Source of the DNA: an uncultured Lachnospiraceae bacterium
GTDB taxonomy: Bacteria > Bacillota > Clostridia > Lachnospirales > Lachnospiraceae
Direction of reading: 5' to 3'
DNA: 35,370 bases
Assembly (NCBI GenBank): GCA_947178145.1
Contig: CAMWXE010000055.1
Coordinates: 1-35,370, forward strand
Below, one piece after another: positions 1-8,919 of the stretch (position 1 is its first letter; each line of letters starts with the position of its first letter). Made by a program: the position numbers and the translations under genes. The notes under the pieces were generated by a model that was given only the letters and a program-made list of their open reading frames with translations, did no database searches and was not told the DNA's origin.

Positions 1-66
1 TAATTAAATTTCTTTTTAACAATTCAATTTCCATAAAAAAAGACTCCCGCCAATCTCATACTCCAC
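1..66. other. Short AT-rich noncoding end of window
   Basis: These 66 bases follow the stop codon of the last minus-strand gene of the polysaccharide locus. They are AT-rich with short A and T runs. I see no convincing hairpin plus T-run terminator and no start of another gene, so the operon may continue off the left edge. Confidence 0.5.
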
Positions 67-1206
67 TTATATTATCTTTGTAAATTCAAGAATATATTTA
101 AAATATACAAACTCATCTCTTTCCACAATTTCATCAGGCAATATATATATCTTAAAAGACAGCCCCCATTCATTTGCATCCCTTAATAAACGTTTCTGCA
201 AGCCTTCCATGCTATAAAATCTACTCATTGGCAAAGCATCCCTGCAATCTGTTCGGATAACCTCCAAACTATCTTTATCTGCCAACCCCCTTGCATAATT
301 ACTAGGGGACATTATAGATACCTGTTCTTCATGCAAATATAAAGGACATATAAAAGCTTTCCCACCTGGCTTTAATATTCTTGAAATTTCTTTTATTATT
401 CTGTTATCCAAGTCACCTGGAAATGTTTCAAGAGATGACTGTATTGATACAGCCGTTACGGAACCATCTTGAAAATCCATTTTTGAGGCATCTCCCTGCA
501 AGTAATAATCCAAATAACTGTATTTGCTTAAAGAAAGATCTATTGAATAAGCCTGAATCGCTTCCTGTTCTCGTAAAAATTTTGCAAACGGGCTGCTTCC
601 TCCCGCAACATCAATAAATATATCCTGTTTCTTCCATACCATCTGTTTTATAAAATAGTATGCAAAAAAATGTTCCATTAATTTCCTTGTATATCTTTTA
701 CTATATTTCTTGTTATACAGCTCATCTGCACTAAATCTGTGTTCAAAATCATCAAACTGTGACTGTTCAAACCATGTCACACATTCATACGGGATGTTTT
801 TAATAATTTTATTTGTAATATTATCCAGCACTGTTTTATTTATTTCCGGAACTCTGGGAGCATTCTTACACCTATTCAACGCCTCATAATAATCTGCTTC
901 TAATGGCGCAATAAAATCTTCATACTCAACAAATCCCATGCTGTTCAGCTGTGGTATAACAGCTGGGGAATATCCTATCCCAATTAATATGTACCATTCT
1001 TTTGAAAGCTCATCCGGTGATAAAACTGTTTTTTCATAAAACCTGCCATTCCATTTACTTTCATCATTATCAAAAAAGGCGCTGATTTTTATATCCCATT
1101 TTTCAGCGATTTCAACCACTTCTTTTGATTTCTTTCCAGTACCCCAAATTCCTATTTTCTTTTGTTCTGAAATTTGTTGTACCTGCTTCATCAGTTTTTC
1201 TATCAT
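67..1206 (-). CDS. SAM-dependent class I methyltransferase with N-terminal Rossmann-like domain
   Basis: The protein has 379 residues. Residues about 17-105 form a Rossmann-like domain that opens with IGIWGTGKKSKE and continues with the acidic strand end FFDNDESKWNG, the same type of domain found in nine other enzymes of this locus. The C-terminal half (about 195-330) is a class I methyltransferase: DVAGGSSPFAKFL is the SAM-binding glycine loop, followed by an acidic residue in the next strand (YSIDLSL), a D-A-S segment and ILKPGGKAFICPLY as the post-VI motif. The acceptor is unknown; a sugar or polyol of the polymer encoded here is the likely target. Start chosen at the ATG at 1206, which has AGGGA about 8 bases upstream. 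The gene lies 22 bases after the deacetylase-like gene, as the last visible member of the operon. Confidence 0.75.
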   Translation of the reverse strand: MIEKLMKQVQQISEQKKIGIWGTGKKSKEVVEIAEKWDIKISAFFDNDESKWNGRFYEKTVLSPDELSKEWYILIGIGYSPAVIPQLNSMGFVEYEDFIAPLEADYYEALNRCKNAPRVPEINKTVLDNITNKIIKNIPYECVTWFEQSQFDDFEHRFSADELYNKKYSKRYTRKLMEHFFAYYFIKQMVWKKQDIFIDVAGGSSPFAKFLREQEAIQAYSIDLSLSKYSYLDYYLQGDASKMDFQDGSVTAVSIQSSLETFPGDLDNRIIKEISRILKPGGKAFICPLYLHEEQVSIMSPSNYARGLADKDSLEVIRTDCRDALPMSRFYSMEGLQKRLLRDANEWGLSFKIYILPDEIVERDEFVYFKYILEFTKII

Positions 1207-1228
1207 GCTTAATCCCTATAAACCTACA

Positions 1229-1984
1229 CTAAGATAATAATTCATACATTTGTTTCAACGTGATAATTTTAACACTACTATCCTGACTAAATTCTATCAC
1301 GTTATCAATAAAGCTCCTGATCCCTCTGCCCTTATATGAATATTGAACTAAAGTTTCCGACTGCATATTATTCCATTCTTCTCTCGACAGCCTGTCCTTA
1401 ATCTCTCTCGTATATGAAAAATACGGCGTATTTAATGCATAATGCATTGGATGAATGTTGATTACTTTTAAACCCTTCTTTTCAAAATTTCTCTGCACAT
1501 CCTTAAACTCCAGGCTTCTACCCTTTATAATATATGCACCATCTTCTAAAAATACAGGAAAACTTACCATTCCTGATCTATGTATAAATGGTCCCATTGC
1601 ATCCATATCAGTACAAATATTGGACTCATATCTGATACCTCTATTCCATAATTTTTCATAAATATCATTATCTGCATACCATCTATGGCTTCTAAATACC
1701 TGTGCATTCGGCACAAGTTTCATGCAATAATCAATGATTTCATCCTGCGCTTTTCCATGACTACTTGGCAAAATGAAATTAGGATGAATTCCTATTTCTA
1801 TATTTTTTATATGTCTTTCCACTACTTCACTTCTATGCGTTACAAACACAGTTGGTCTTATATGATTTGATTCAAAACGCCCCAGCAAATCTTCTATGGC
1901 ATAATCCGTCGCCCAATCTAAGTCTGTTGTAAAGCATATATAATTTTCTTTTTCGAGCATCTCACGCAATTCATCAATGTTCAT
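1229..1984 (-). CDS. Polysaccharide deacetylase-like protein
   Basis: The protein has 251 residues. It begins with a TTDLDWATDYAIEDLL segment, where the D-x-D pair corresponds to the metal-binding/catalytic aspartates of NodB-type deacetylase folds. It continues with PTVFVTH and with IGIHPNF, which supplies the histidine, and later RSHRWY. This matches WbmS-like polysaccharide deacetylases found in O-antigen and capsule loci. The likely role is removal of an acyl group from a sugar of the polymer or its precursor, in the cytoplasm because no signal peptide is seen. A GAGGT ribosome binding site overlaps the end of the upstream glycosyltransferase gene and lies 7 bases from the ATG at 1984, which supports translational coupling. 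The substrate is not readable from the sequence. Confidence 0.7.
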   Translation of the reverse strand: MNIDELREMLEKENYICFTTDLDWATDYAIEDLLGRFESNHIRPTVFVTHRSEVVERHIKNIEIGIHPNFILPSSHGKAQDEIIDYCMKLVPNAQVFRSHRWYADNDIYEKLWNRGIRYESNICTDMDAMGPFIHRSGMVSFPVFLEDGAYIIKGRSLEFKDVQRNFEKKGLKVINIHPMHYALNTPYFSYTREIKDRLSREEWNNMQSETLVQYSYKGRGIRSFIDNVIEFSQDSSVKIITLKQMYELLS

Positions 1985-1988
1985 ATGA

Positions 1989-3221
1989 CTACCTCAAATA
2001 TTTCTCATACAAATAATCTACTACTTCATTTATTAATATAATAGAATTCTTTATTCCCCTTTTATCAAAAATATATTCAATTGTTTCTACCGAGTGCGAC
2101 GGCGTGATAACAATCGGAACACTTTTAAACAATCCTTCATCATCATACATGTCACTGACATGAATCCCTCTAAACAAATCTACAGTCTTCGTTTCCACTA
2201 TAAAAGATTCAATTCGCACATTGCTATAAATATCATCATAGAGATGTCCGGCAATATCCGCAGTTCCGTAAACATAGATTCTATCTATTTCCTTGTCAGC
2301 AAAATACTCACTCAAAGAAATTCCTGTCATACTCAGGCTAAGCCACTTATTTAATATGTCATTATAATTTTTATATCTTTCTTCCGGAGATGCTGCGGAA
2401 AACATTTTTTTGATACTTTTTGTAATTCTTTCATCCAAAAAGAACTTGTCCGGGAATTTCCACTCTCCTTCTTTTCTGCCCATAACTGTATTAAACCTAT
2501 AAGTAGCTGATATAGAATTCGTACCGTTTCCTGTTCTTCCAATATCAACTGCCTGTATTTCTTTAGGCGCTATATGGTATGCTTTGGAATTTATCTGATA
2601 CAGCGCCCAATAAGTTGCCCATGTATCTATTTTTTTATAAATAGATAAAGTTACATAATGTTTTAACGCTCCTGCCATGTCAAGCATTTGGCTTTTTTCC
2701 GGATCACCCAGTATCTCTGTAAGTATTCGAGGATCTCTTTCAAACCCTTTCCATCGGTCTCTCCATGTTCCAAATCCGAGACTACTCATACGGTACAGAT
2801 AACATATATCATATGGATAATCCTTTGGTACATTAATATGATTTCCTCCACTTATACTCATGACACGCATATCATCCTTATATTTTTCAAAACATGCTGT
2901 CATAAAATCTTTATAATGTTCCCCTAAAAGAGCATCGTCTTCCAACGCAATGGCTGTATCATGCCTTTTAAACACATAGTCCATCCCCGCCATTATAGAA
3001 TTGGCAAGTCCTTTGTTTTGTTCTGAAATATGTATCTCTGTTTCTGTAAAATTAATTGCTTTTATTAATTCAGATACCCTGTCCCAATCTTTCCTATCCT
3101 TCTCATCTTTTAATCCATCCTGAAAAATATAAATCTTTTCAAAATGATTCTTTTTAATACTCTCAATAACTTTTGCTGTACATTCCGGTCTTTTATATAC
3201 AAAAAATGCCAGTCCTATCAT
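1989..3221 (-). CDS. Glycosyltransferase, GT-A fold (GT2/GNT-I-like), with C-terminal Rossmann-like domain
   Basis: The protein has 410 residues. It starts directly with the first GT-A strand (MIGLAFFVYKRPECTAKVI), followed by IYIFQDGLKDEKD and then ALEDDALL, where EDD takes the place of the DXD metal/nucleotide-sugar motif. The order and spacing resemble GNT-I-like sugar transferases. Residues about 310-405 form a separate domain starting IYVYGTADIAGHLY, the same kind of nucleotide-binding-like module seen in most other enzymes here, in this case at the C terminus. The protein would add one sugar during repeat-unit assembly on the cytoplasmic membrane face. It lies 14 bases after wecC and 4 bases before the deacetylase-like gene. 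Donor and acceptor are unknown. Confidence 0.75.
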   Translation of the reverse strand: MIGLAFFVYKRPECTAKVIESIKKNHFEKIYIFQDGLKDEKDRKDWDRVSELIKAINFTETEIHISEQNKGLANSIMAGMDYVFKRHDTAIALEDDALLGEHYKDFMTACFEKYKDDMRVMSISGGNHINVPKDYPYDICYLYRMSSLGFGTWRDRWKGFERDPRILTEILGDPEKSQMLDMAGALKHYVTLSIYKKIDTWATYWALYQINSKAYHIAPKEIQAVDIGRTGNGTNSISATYRFNTVMGRKEGEWKFPDKFFLDERITKSIKKMFSAASPEERYKNYNDILNKWLSLSMTGISLSEYFADKEIDRIYVYGTADIAGHLYDDIYSNVRIESFIVETKTVDLFRGIHVSDMYDDEGLFKSVPIVITPSHSVETIEYIFDKRGIKNSIILINEVVDYLYEKYLR

Positions 3222-3235
3222 TTTTATTTTCCTTC

Positions 3236-4459
3236 CTACAGTTTATATGCTGACGTGTTATTGATCACATTTTTGGTATCCAGGATCAGTTTGTTTGATA
3301 TCTTTTCCAAGCTGGTAATAATATGTGAATGTCCAACCATGATTACCAGTAAATCTATCTCAGAAAGAAACTTGTCAAAATCATCATATTGGTTATCCAC
3401 AATCTTTTTTTTGATATATGGATCAAAAACCTTTATTCCCTTTGCAAGGTGTTTCTTCATACACTCTATAAGCTGTAATGTAGGACTCTCTCTAATATCA
3501 TCCACATTCTCTTTATAGGATAAACCATACAACCCTACTCTGCTTACATCTAGTATCTCATTTTTTTCCATAATCTCACTTATTTTTTCCAATACATATT
3601 CTGGCATAGAATCATTAATTTTCCTTGCTGCCAGAATGATATTAGCCAAACCAGGATAATCACCTACCAAGAACCAAGGGTCTACAGAAATACAATGTCC
3701 TCCTACTCCCGGACCGGGTGATAGTATATTAACTCTTGGATGCATATTTGCTATTTTTATTAATTCATATACATTTATATCAGCTTCGTTGCATATTTTT
3801 ACAAGTTCATTCGCATATGCAATATTGACATCCCTATACGTATTCTCCACAACCTTTGACATTTCTGCAGTTCTTATATTGGTAAGCACAATTTCTCCCC
3901 TGCAAAATTTACCATATAACTCTCTAATTTTTTCGGCCGTTTCTCTTCTATCTGCCCCGATGACTCTGTTATTATTACAAAGTTCTTCAATCATTTTCCC
4001 AGGTATAATACGTTCCGGAGCATGCGCCAACTCTATATTGTAACCAAGTTTTTCATTTTTTACCTCTAACATCGGTCTTATATATCTGTCTATTGTTCCC
4101 GGAGAGATCGTTGATTCAACGACAATAATTGAATCTTTTTGACATACACTTAATACGGATTTCACTGCAGCTATAAGATAATCCGCTACCACCTTTTTGC
4201 TTTTTTTGTTAAATGGAGTCGGTACCGCCACAATATAAATATCCGCTGTAACATATTCTGTTGTGAAGCAGATTCCTCTTTCCACTGCACTAGCCAAAAT
4301 CTCAGAAATTCCCTTTTCCACAAAGGTTATTTCATTCTTATTTAAAATGTCTATCTTTTTGCTATCCTTATCTGTTCCGACCACTTTTATTCCACTATTC
4401 GCAATCATAAGTGCTGTTGGTAATCCTATATATCCTAACCCTACAACATTAACTAACAT
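3236..4459 (-). CDS. wecC: UDP-N-acetyl-D-mannosaminuronate dehydrogenase (nucleotide-sugar dehydrogenase)
   Basis: The protein has 407 residues when started at the ATG at 4459, where GGAGG lies 7 bases upstream; a longer frame to 4522 would overlap wecB and has no comparable site. The N-terminal NAD-binding domain begins VNVVGLGYIGLPTALMI. VESTISPGT marks the family, and GPGVGGHCISVDPWFL carries the catalytic cysteine. The C-terminal domain has the GLSYKENVDDIRESPT signature. The family oxidises a UDP-sugar C6 hydroxyl to the uronate in two NAD-dependent steps. Because the gene directly follows and overlaps the UDP-GlcNAc 2-epimerase gene by 11 bases, UDP-ManNAc to UDP-ManNAcA is the best assignment. 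A UDP-GlcNAc or UDP-Glc dehydrogenase cannot be excluded from sequence alone. Confidence 0.88.
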   Translation of the reverse strand: MLVNVVGLGYIGLPTALMIANSGIKVVGTDKDSKKIDILNKNEITFVEKGISEILASAVERGICFTTEYVTADIYIVAVPTPFNKKSKKVVADYLIAAVKSVLSVCQKDSIIVVESTISPGTIDRYIRPMLEVKNEKLGYNIELAHAPERIIPGKMIEELCNNNRVIGADRRETAEKIRELYGKFCRGEIVLTNIRTAEMSKVVENTYRDVNIAYANELVKICNEADINVYELIKIANMHPRVNILSPGPGVGGHCISVDPWFLVGDYPGLANIILAARKINDSMPEYVLEKISEIMEKNEILDVSRVGLYGLSYKENVDDIRESPTLQLIECMKKHLAKGIKVFDPYIKKKIVDNQYDDFDKFLSEIDLLVIMVGHSHIITSLEKISNKLILDTKNVINNTSAYKL

Positions 4460-5573
4460 TTTTTTCCTCCAATGCTTTCTCCAGTATATCGACGATTCTT
4501 TCCGCAGCATGTCCATCTCCATATGGATTAACGGCCTTTGCCATCTTTAAATATGCCTGTCGGTCGTTCAGTAATGTTTCCAATTCAGCTTTTATCTTCT
4601 CTTCTTTCACACCAACAAGCTTCAGTGTACCTGCTTCTATCCCTTCTGGTCTTTCAGTTGTATCTCTCACAACAAGTACAGGTTTTCCCAATGCTGGAGC
4701 CTCCTCCTGAATGCCCCCACTGTCGGTTACAATAAGATATGCTTTATTCATTATATTGTGGAAATCTATTACATCCATCGGTTCTATAAGTTTTATGTTC
4801 TCTTCATCATGAAATACTTCATCTGCAATTTGCTTAACAGCCGGGTTCAGATGTACCGGATAAATGACTTTCAGATCATTATTCTCATGTACTACTTTTT
4901 TGATTGCACGAAAAATGTTTTCCATTGGCTGTCCAAGATTTTCACGCCTGTGTACCGTTAATAAAATAAGCCTGCTGTCTCCTACCCATTCAATTAACTT
5001 ACTTGTATAATCTTTACAAATTGTAGTTGACAACGCATCTATCACAGTATTCCCCGTAACGTAAACATACTTCGTTTCTTTTCCTTCTCTCTCAAGATTG
5101 TCAGACGCAAGCTTAGTTGGTGCAAACATAAGCCACGCTATTGCATCTATTGCCTGCCTGTTAAACTCTTCGGGATATGGCGCCATGTTATCATATGTCC
5201 TAAGCCCTGCTTCCACATGAGCCACTGGTATTTTCCTATAAAAACACGCAAGAGCGGTCACAAATGCAGACAACGTGTCCCCATGAACCAAAACTATTTT
5301 CGGCTTTACTTCAGATAACACAACATTGATCCGCTCCAACAACAAAACCGTCATATCAGACAAACTTTGGCATTCCCTCATGATTTTCAAGTTATAGTCA
5401 GGAATTTCATGAAAAACCTCCATTACCTGATTTAGCATCTCATCATGTTGTCCTGTTACACACAAAGACACTTCCATATCATCTTTGGCTCTTAATGCTT
5501 TAATGATTGGACACATTTTTATTGCTTCCGGACGGGTTCCAAATACTATAAGTATTTTCTTTGAATTATTCAT
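4449..5573 (-). CDS. wecB: UDP-N-acetylglucosamine 2-epimerase, non-hydrolysing
   Basis: The protein has 374 residues, full length for the family. It begins KKILIVFGTRPEAIKMCPII, the WecB/MnaA signature, and contains TGQHDEML, VHGDTLSA, HVEAGLRTYD, PEEFNRQAIDA, LLTVHRRENLG and DSGGIQEEAPALGKPVLV, all characteristic of the GT-B-fold epimerase. It interconverts UDP-GlcNAc and UDP-ManNAc in the cytoplasm and so supplies ManNAc, or ManNAcA through the downstream WecC, for polymer synthesis. In Gram-positive bacteria the same reaction also feeds teichoic-acid linkage units. The start at 5573 has GGGGCAG upstream. The gene overlaps wecC by 11 bases. Confidence 0.92.
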   Translation of the reverse strand: MNNSKKILIVFGTRPEAIKMCPIIKALRAKDDMEVSLCVTGQHDEMLNQVMEVFHEIPDYNLKIMRECQSLSDMTVLLLERINVVLSEVKPKIVLVHGDTLSAFVTALACFYRKIPVAHVEAGLRTYDNMAPYPEEFNRQAIDAIAWLMFAPTKLASDNLEREGKETKYVYVTGNTVIDALSTTICKDYTSKLIEWVGDSRLILLTVHRRENLGQPMENIFRAIKKVVHENNDLKVIYPVHLNPAVKQIADEVFHDEENIKLIEPMDVIDFHNIMNKAYLIVTDSGGIQEEAPALGKPVLVVRDTTERPEGIEAGTLKLVGVKEEKIKAELETLLNDRQAYLKMAKAVNPYGDGHAAERIVDILEKALEEKNVS

Positions 5574-5645
5574 AATTATCTGCCCCTATTTTTACGCACT
5601 CGATCGCAGTTATATATTTTTTCTATCAATTTCACAGTCTTTGCC

Positions 5646-6545
5646 CTACTGTTTCATCAACTTATCTATATATATTCTAATTCCCTGATCCACCGTTAAT
5701 TTGCTATACCAACCACACTCTTTGCGTATTAACGAAACATCCAAATATGATTTCATCAAATCACATTTTCGCGCTTTGCCATATGTAATTTGTGCCTGTT
5801 TACCAACCTCACGCTCTATTTTCTCAATAATCTCTCGTACAAAATAACTGTTTCCAGTTCCTATATTAAATATACGATGCATTCCCTTATATAAATATAC
5901 AGCTTCTATCGCGTCAATTACTTCGTCAATATATATATAATCCCTTTGATTTTCACCAGTTCCCCATACTTCTATCGGTTTCTCATTTATAATATTTTCT
6001 ACAAAAATAGAAATAATACCTTGATGCTTTTTTCTGTTAATATCTAATCCATATGGATTCCCTATCCGTAATATATAACTCTGAATACCATCATATTTGT
6101 CATATAAATGCAAACAATTCTCTATCCACACCTTTTGCAGCGCATATACACATTCCGGAGAATTTTTATCACTTTCTCTTGCCGGTTTCATACATTCTCC
6201 ATAAATTGTCCCTCCCGATGAAATAAAAAATATCTTTTTTACATTTTTCTTTTTCATTGCATCTAATAGACGAACTGTCGGCAAAACATTTTCCATAATA
6301 TCTGTCAAGAGCTTTTCTGTTCCATCAAAAGGAATAGATGAAGAGATAAAATGAAATACAGTATCTACCTCTTTTAATATTGCTTCAAAATCTGCATCCT
6401 GAAAATCACCCGTTATCAATTCTATATTTTCATTTTCAATTTGATGCTTCCACTCTCTGTCAAATATCCTCAGTTTTTCTCTCTGTGCAAACCGTTTTAC
6501 CAAGTTATATCCTATAAAACCATTTCCACCCAATATTAAAATCAT
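5646..6545 (-). CDS. NAD-dependent epimerase/dehydratase (extended SDR, GalE-like)
   Basis: The protein has 299 residues when started at the ATG at 6545 (MILILGGNGFIGYNL), preceded by AAAGGA. The frame stays open 11 codons further to 6578, but that start has no ribosome binding site and would add a low-complexity SERSER stretch. GGNGFIG is the SDR nucleotide-binding loop, GDF follows the adenine pocket strand, ISSGGTIYG carries the conserved serine/threonine, and YALQK (Y134, K138) is the catalytic YxxxK. The region GTGENQRDYIYIDEVIDA is typical of sugar-nucleotide epimerases. It would epimerise or dehydrate a UDP- or dTDP-sugar donor for this polymer; the exact sugar cannot be read. It lies 72 bases upstream of wecB. 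Confidence 0.8.
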   Translation of the reverse strand: MILILGGNGFIGYNLVKRFAQREKLRIFDREWKHQIENENIELITGDFQDADFEAILKEVDTVFHFISSSIPFDGTEKLLTDIMENVLPTVRLLDAMKKKNVKKIFFISSGGTIYGECMKPARESDKNSPECVYALQKVWIENCLHLYDKYDGIQSYILRIGNPYGLDINRKKHQGIISIFVENIINEKPIEVWGTGENQRDYIYIDEVIDAIEAVYLYKGMHRIFNIGTGNSYFVREIIEKIEREVGKQAQITYGKARKCDLMKSYLDVSLIRKECGWYSKLTVDQGIRIYIDKLMKQ

Positions 6546-6607
6546 TTTATATCTATTCCTTTCGCTCCGTTCAGACATTAAACATTATAAAAATGATCTT
6601 CAAGTAT

Positions 6608-7861
6608 CTATTTTCTCTTTTTCTCCATATCTTTCCATGCATTTATATAAGCCTGTTTATCGCTTTCAGCAAGATAATATTGGTATAACCTGTAATACAT
6701 CTTTTTTATTTTATTAATTGCTTCCTTACTCCCATCATTTTTAGCCGCCTGTATTACCATTTTATGATCGAGCATACAGAGCTTATATATAACGGAACGT
6801 TCTTCCTCCGATATATTCAATGGCAGATCATCCAAAATGGTCATTCCCAATCCAACATCAAGCCAATCCCAATGGTCTCCATCAGGACTAGTGTATCCAA
6901 CTATTTTTTTATCACTAATCCGTAAAATTCCTTCTCCTTTATCCAGCATAGATAGAAGCAAAATATTTTGTGGTATTGCAGTATATAAATAAGTAAACGT
7001 TTCTTTTATACACCGCGTTATTTTTTTTGTATGATATACTTTATTAGCAAAATAAATAAAATCGCCCTCTATCCTTTTACAGTTTTCTTCTGTTAATATT
7101 CCTTGATAGAAAGTTATCATATCACTGACGTTTTCAAAATCTATATATGAATCCTGTATGTATTTTTGCATTAGATTGATTGAAAACAAAATTATCCCTA
7201 TATCATCAGCGCTTTCAATTTCCTGATGAATTATCTCAACTGCATACACCGACGGAACATCATCATCCGTCAATGTCCATATCCACCCTTCCGCTTCCTG
7301 TATAAATGCAAAAGCTGTATTTCCTGCCATGCCCAAATTTCCTACATTCCTGACAATTTTAATCCTTTCCTTAAATTCTTTACTTCTATTTTCTGTTATT
7401 ACTGCCACATCATAATTTGAATGATCATCCAAAATGATAACGTTAAAATTCTGATTTGTCTGTAATTGAAGTAAATCAAGTGTTCTGCTTAACCGCTCTT
7501 TTCTGTTATACGTTGGAATAATAATTGTCAATTTATCCTTATTATTTGCCAAAGTCTTTTCCGGATAGATTCGAATATTCTCATAAATTTCAAGACAATA
7601 AACCATTTTCTGTAATTCTATTCCATACTTGAGCATCAGTTCTTCCTTCATTCCCAATAAATAATTACACAAGATTAATTTGTCATAATCCATGTCTTTT
7701 ATTTGATCGGGGGAAATATAAAGTATTCCCTTTCCTTTGTCAGACATTTTTTCATTTCTATCTGAGCAATACAGAATATTATAATCCCTCATCAGTCTAT
7801 CCGAATACTGCTCCCAACATTTTCCCAATCCATATATAATAACATTCTCTTTCTCTATCAT
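6608..7861 (-). CDS. GT2 glycosyltransferase with N-terminal Rossmann-like domain
   Basis: The protein has 417 residues. Residues about 6-95 hold the locus-wide Rossmann-like module (VIIYGLGKCWEQY, then LYCSDRNEKMS). The GT-A domain starts at about residue 113 with LTIIIPTYNRKERLSRTL, continues IILDDHSN, and has TLTDDDVPS as the DXD motif, which makes it a GT2 family enzyme. It would transfer one sugar from a nucleotide donor on the cytoplasmic side. The start at 7861 has GGGGGAA upstream. It sits between the FkbM-type methyltransferase gene and the SDR epimerase gene with gaps of about 30 bases. Donor specificity is unknown. Confidence 0.8.
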   Translation of the reverse strand: MIEKENVIIYGLGKCWEQYSDRLMRDYNILYCSDRNEKMSDKGKGILYISPDQIKDMDYDKLILCNYLLGMKEELMLKYGIELQKMVYCLEIYENIRIYPEKTLANNKDKLTIIIPTYNRKERLSRTLDLLQLQTNQNFNVIILDDHSNYDVAVITENRSKEFKERIKIVRNVGNLGMAGNTAFAFIQEAEGWIWTLTDDDVPSVYAVEIIHQEIESADDIGIILFSINLMQKYIQDSYIDFENVSDMITFYQGILTEENCKRIEGDFIYFANKVYHTKKITRCIKETFTYLYTAIPQNILLLSMLDKGEGILRISDKKIVGYTSPDGDHWDWLDVGLGMTILDDLPLNISEEERSVIYKLCMLDHKMVIQAAKNDGSKEAINKIKKMYYRLYQYYLAESDKQAYINAWKDMEKKRK

Positions 7862-7889
7862 GCCGGTTCCCCCGTATCACTTGCTGTTC

Positions 7890-8909
7890 TCATTCTTTAA
7901 ATACAAAAGTAAGCTCTTCTCCACTTTCTGACATGTGTATCAGTCTATAATGATAGCGATTCAACAATTCAAGGAGTTCTTCCCGTTTGCATCTTCCATC
8001 TTCTATTAATCTGTCATGCAACTCTACGCATATCTGACTGACAGATACACCTTCCTGCAAAAACTGTGGGATTACTACAAATTCAGAACCCTCTATATCC
8101 AGTTTCAGCAAATCAATATGGTCATGTCCACATATATCCATCAACTGCTTTAATGTACGCATCTCCACCTGTATACTCTCACTCTCATTCACTGTTGAAA
8201 TGCAAAATTCTGAAGCAGATACATACTGCGGATTTTTAGGCAGATAAAATGTATGTTTCCCTGCTGTATCAGACAATCCATATTCAAAAAAAAGAAATTT
8301 ATTGAACTTACTTTTATCATATTTTTTTACAAATTCCACTGCCTTTGGCGTGGGATCAAAAGCAAAAATTTCGCATTGGTTAAATTTATCAGAAAGTTCC
8401 TGACTAAAGCTTAAGTCTTCGCCAATTCCAAAGGAATACACAATTATTCGGTTCTTCTCACTATACCTTTCCCCACTATTACAGCATATTGAAAAACCAC
8501 ACCCTTCTTTTCCAAAATTCTGTATATCCATTGTTTTGGTCAAACGGCTGCTATTTGCCCCATAATTAACAAATAAATAATAATATAAGTCATTTTTCAA
8601 AACACAAATAAAATCATCTATTTCATTTAATCCCTTGCTCCTCAATTCTTCTGCAAGCACATCTGAATGTAATACTGATATTAGAATATACCAATCACCT
8701 AAAGCCGATACGCTGTCTGGTGAGGACACCCGCATTTCGTTGTAGCCGTTTTTCTGTTTTTCAATATCACTGTCCAAATATTCATACTCATTTATCTGTA
8801 AATCCCGTAACAGTGTTTCTGCACAAAAAGAATATTTTCCAGTACCCCATATTGCTATCTTTTTATCTGACATTTTTCCCTTCAAATATTCTTTATACTT
8901 TTTATCCAT
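7890..8909 (-). CDS. FkbM-family methyltransferase with N-terminal Rossmann-like domain
   Basis: The protein has 339 residues from the ATG at 8909, which has AAAGAGA upstream immediately after the previous gene's stop; an ATG 24 bases earlier has only a poly-A leader. The N-terminal module is IAIWGTGKYSFCAETLL followed by EYLDSDIEKQ. The C-terminal half is FkbM-like (Methyltransf_21): YSFGIGEDLSF as the SAM loop, IFAFDPTP as the acidic strand, and HIDLLKLDIEGSEFVVIP, the hallmark of the family. FkbM proteins O-methylate sugars or polyketide hydroxyls. Here it probably methylates a sugar of the polymer or precursor. It is co-transcribed with the flanking glycosyltransferase genes. Confidence 0.8.
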   Translation of the reverse strand: MDKKYKEYLKGKMSDKKIAIWGTGKYSFCAETLLRDLQINEYEYLDSDIEKQKNGYNEMRVSSPDSVSALGDWYILISVLHSDVLAEELRSKGLNEIDDFICVLKNDLYYYLFVNYGANSSRLTKTMDIQNFGKEGCGFSICCNSGERYSEKNRIIVYSFGIGEDLSFSQELSDKFNQCEIFAFDPTPKAVEFVKKYDKSKFNKFLFFEYGLSDTAGKHTFYLPKNPQYVSASEFCISTVNESESIQVEMRTLKQLMDICGHDHIDLLKLDIEGSEFVVIPQFLQEGVSVSQICVELHDRLIEDGRCKREELLELLNRYHYRLIHMSESGEELTFVFKE

Positions 8910-8919
8910 AGTTTCTCTT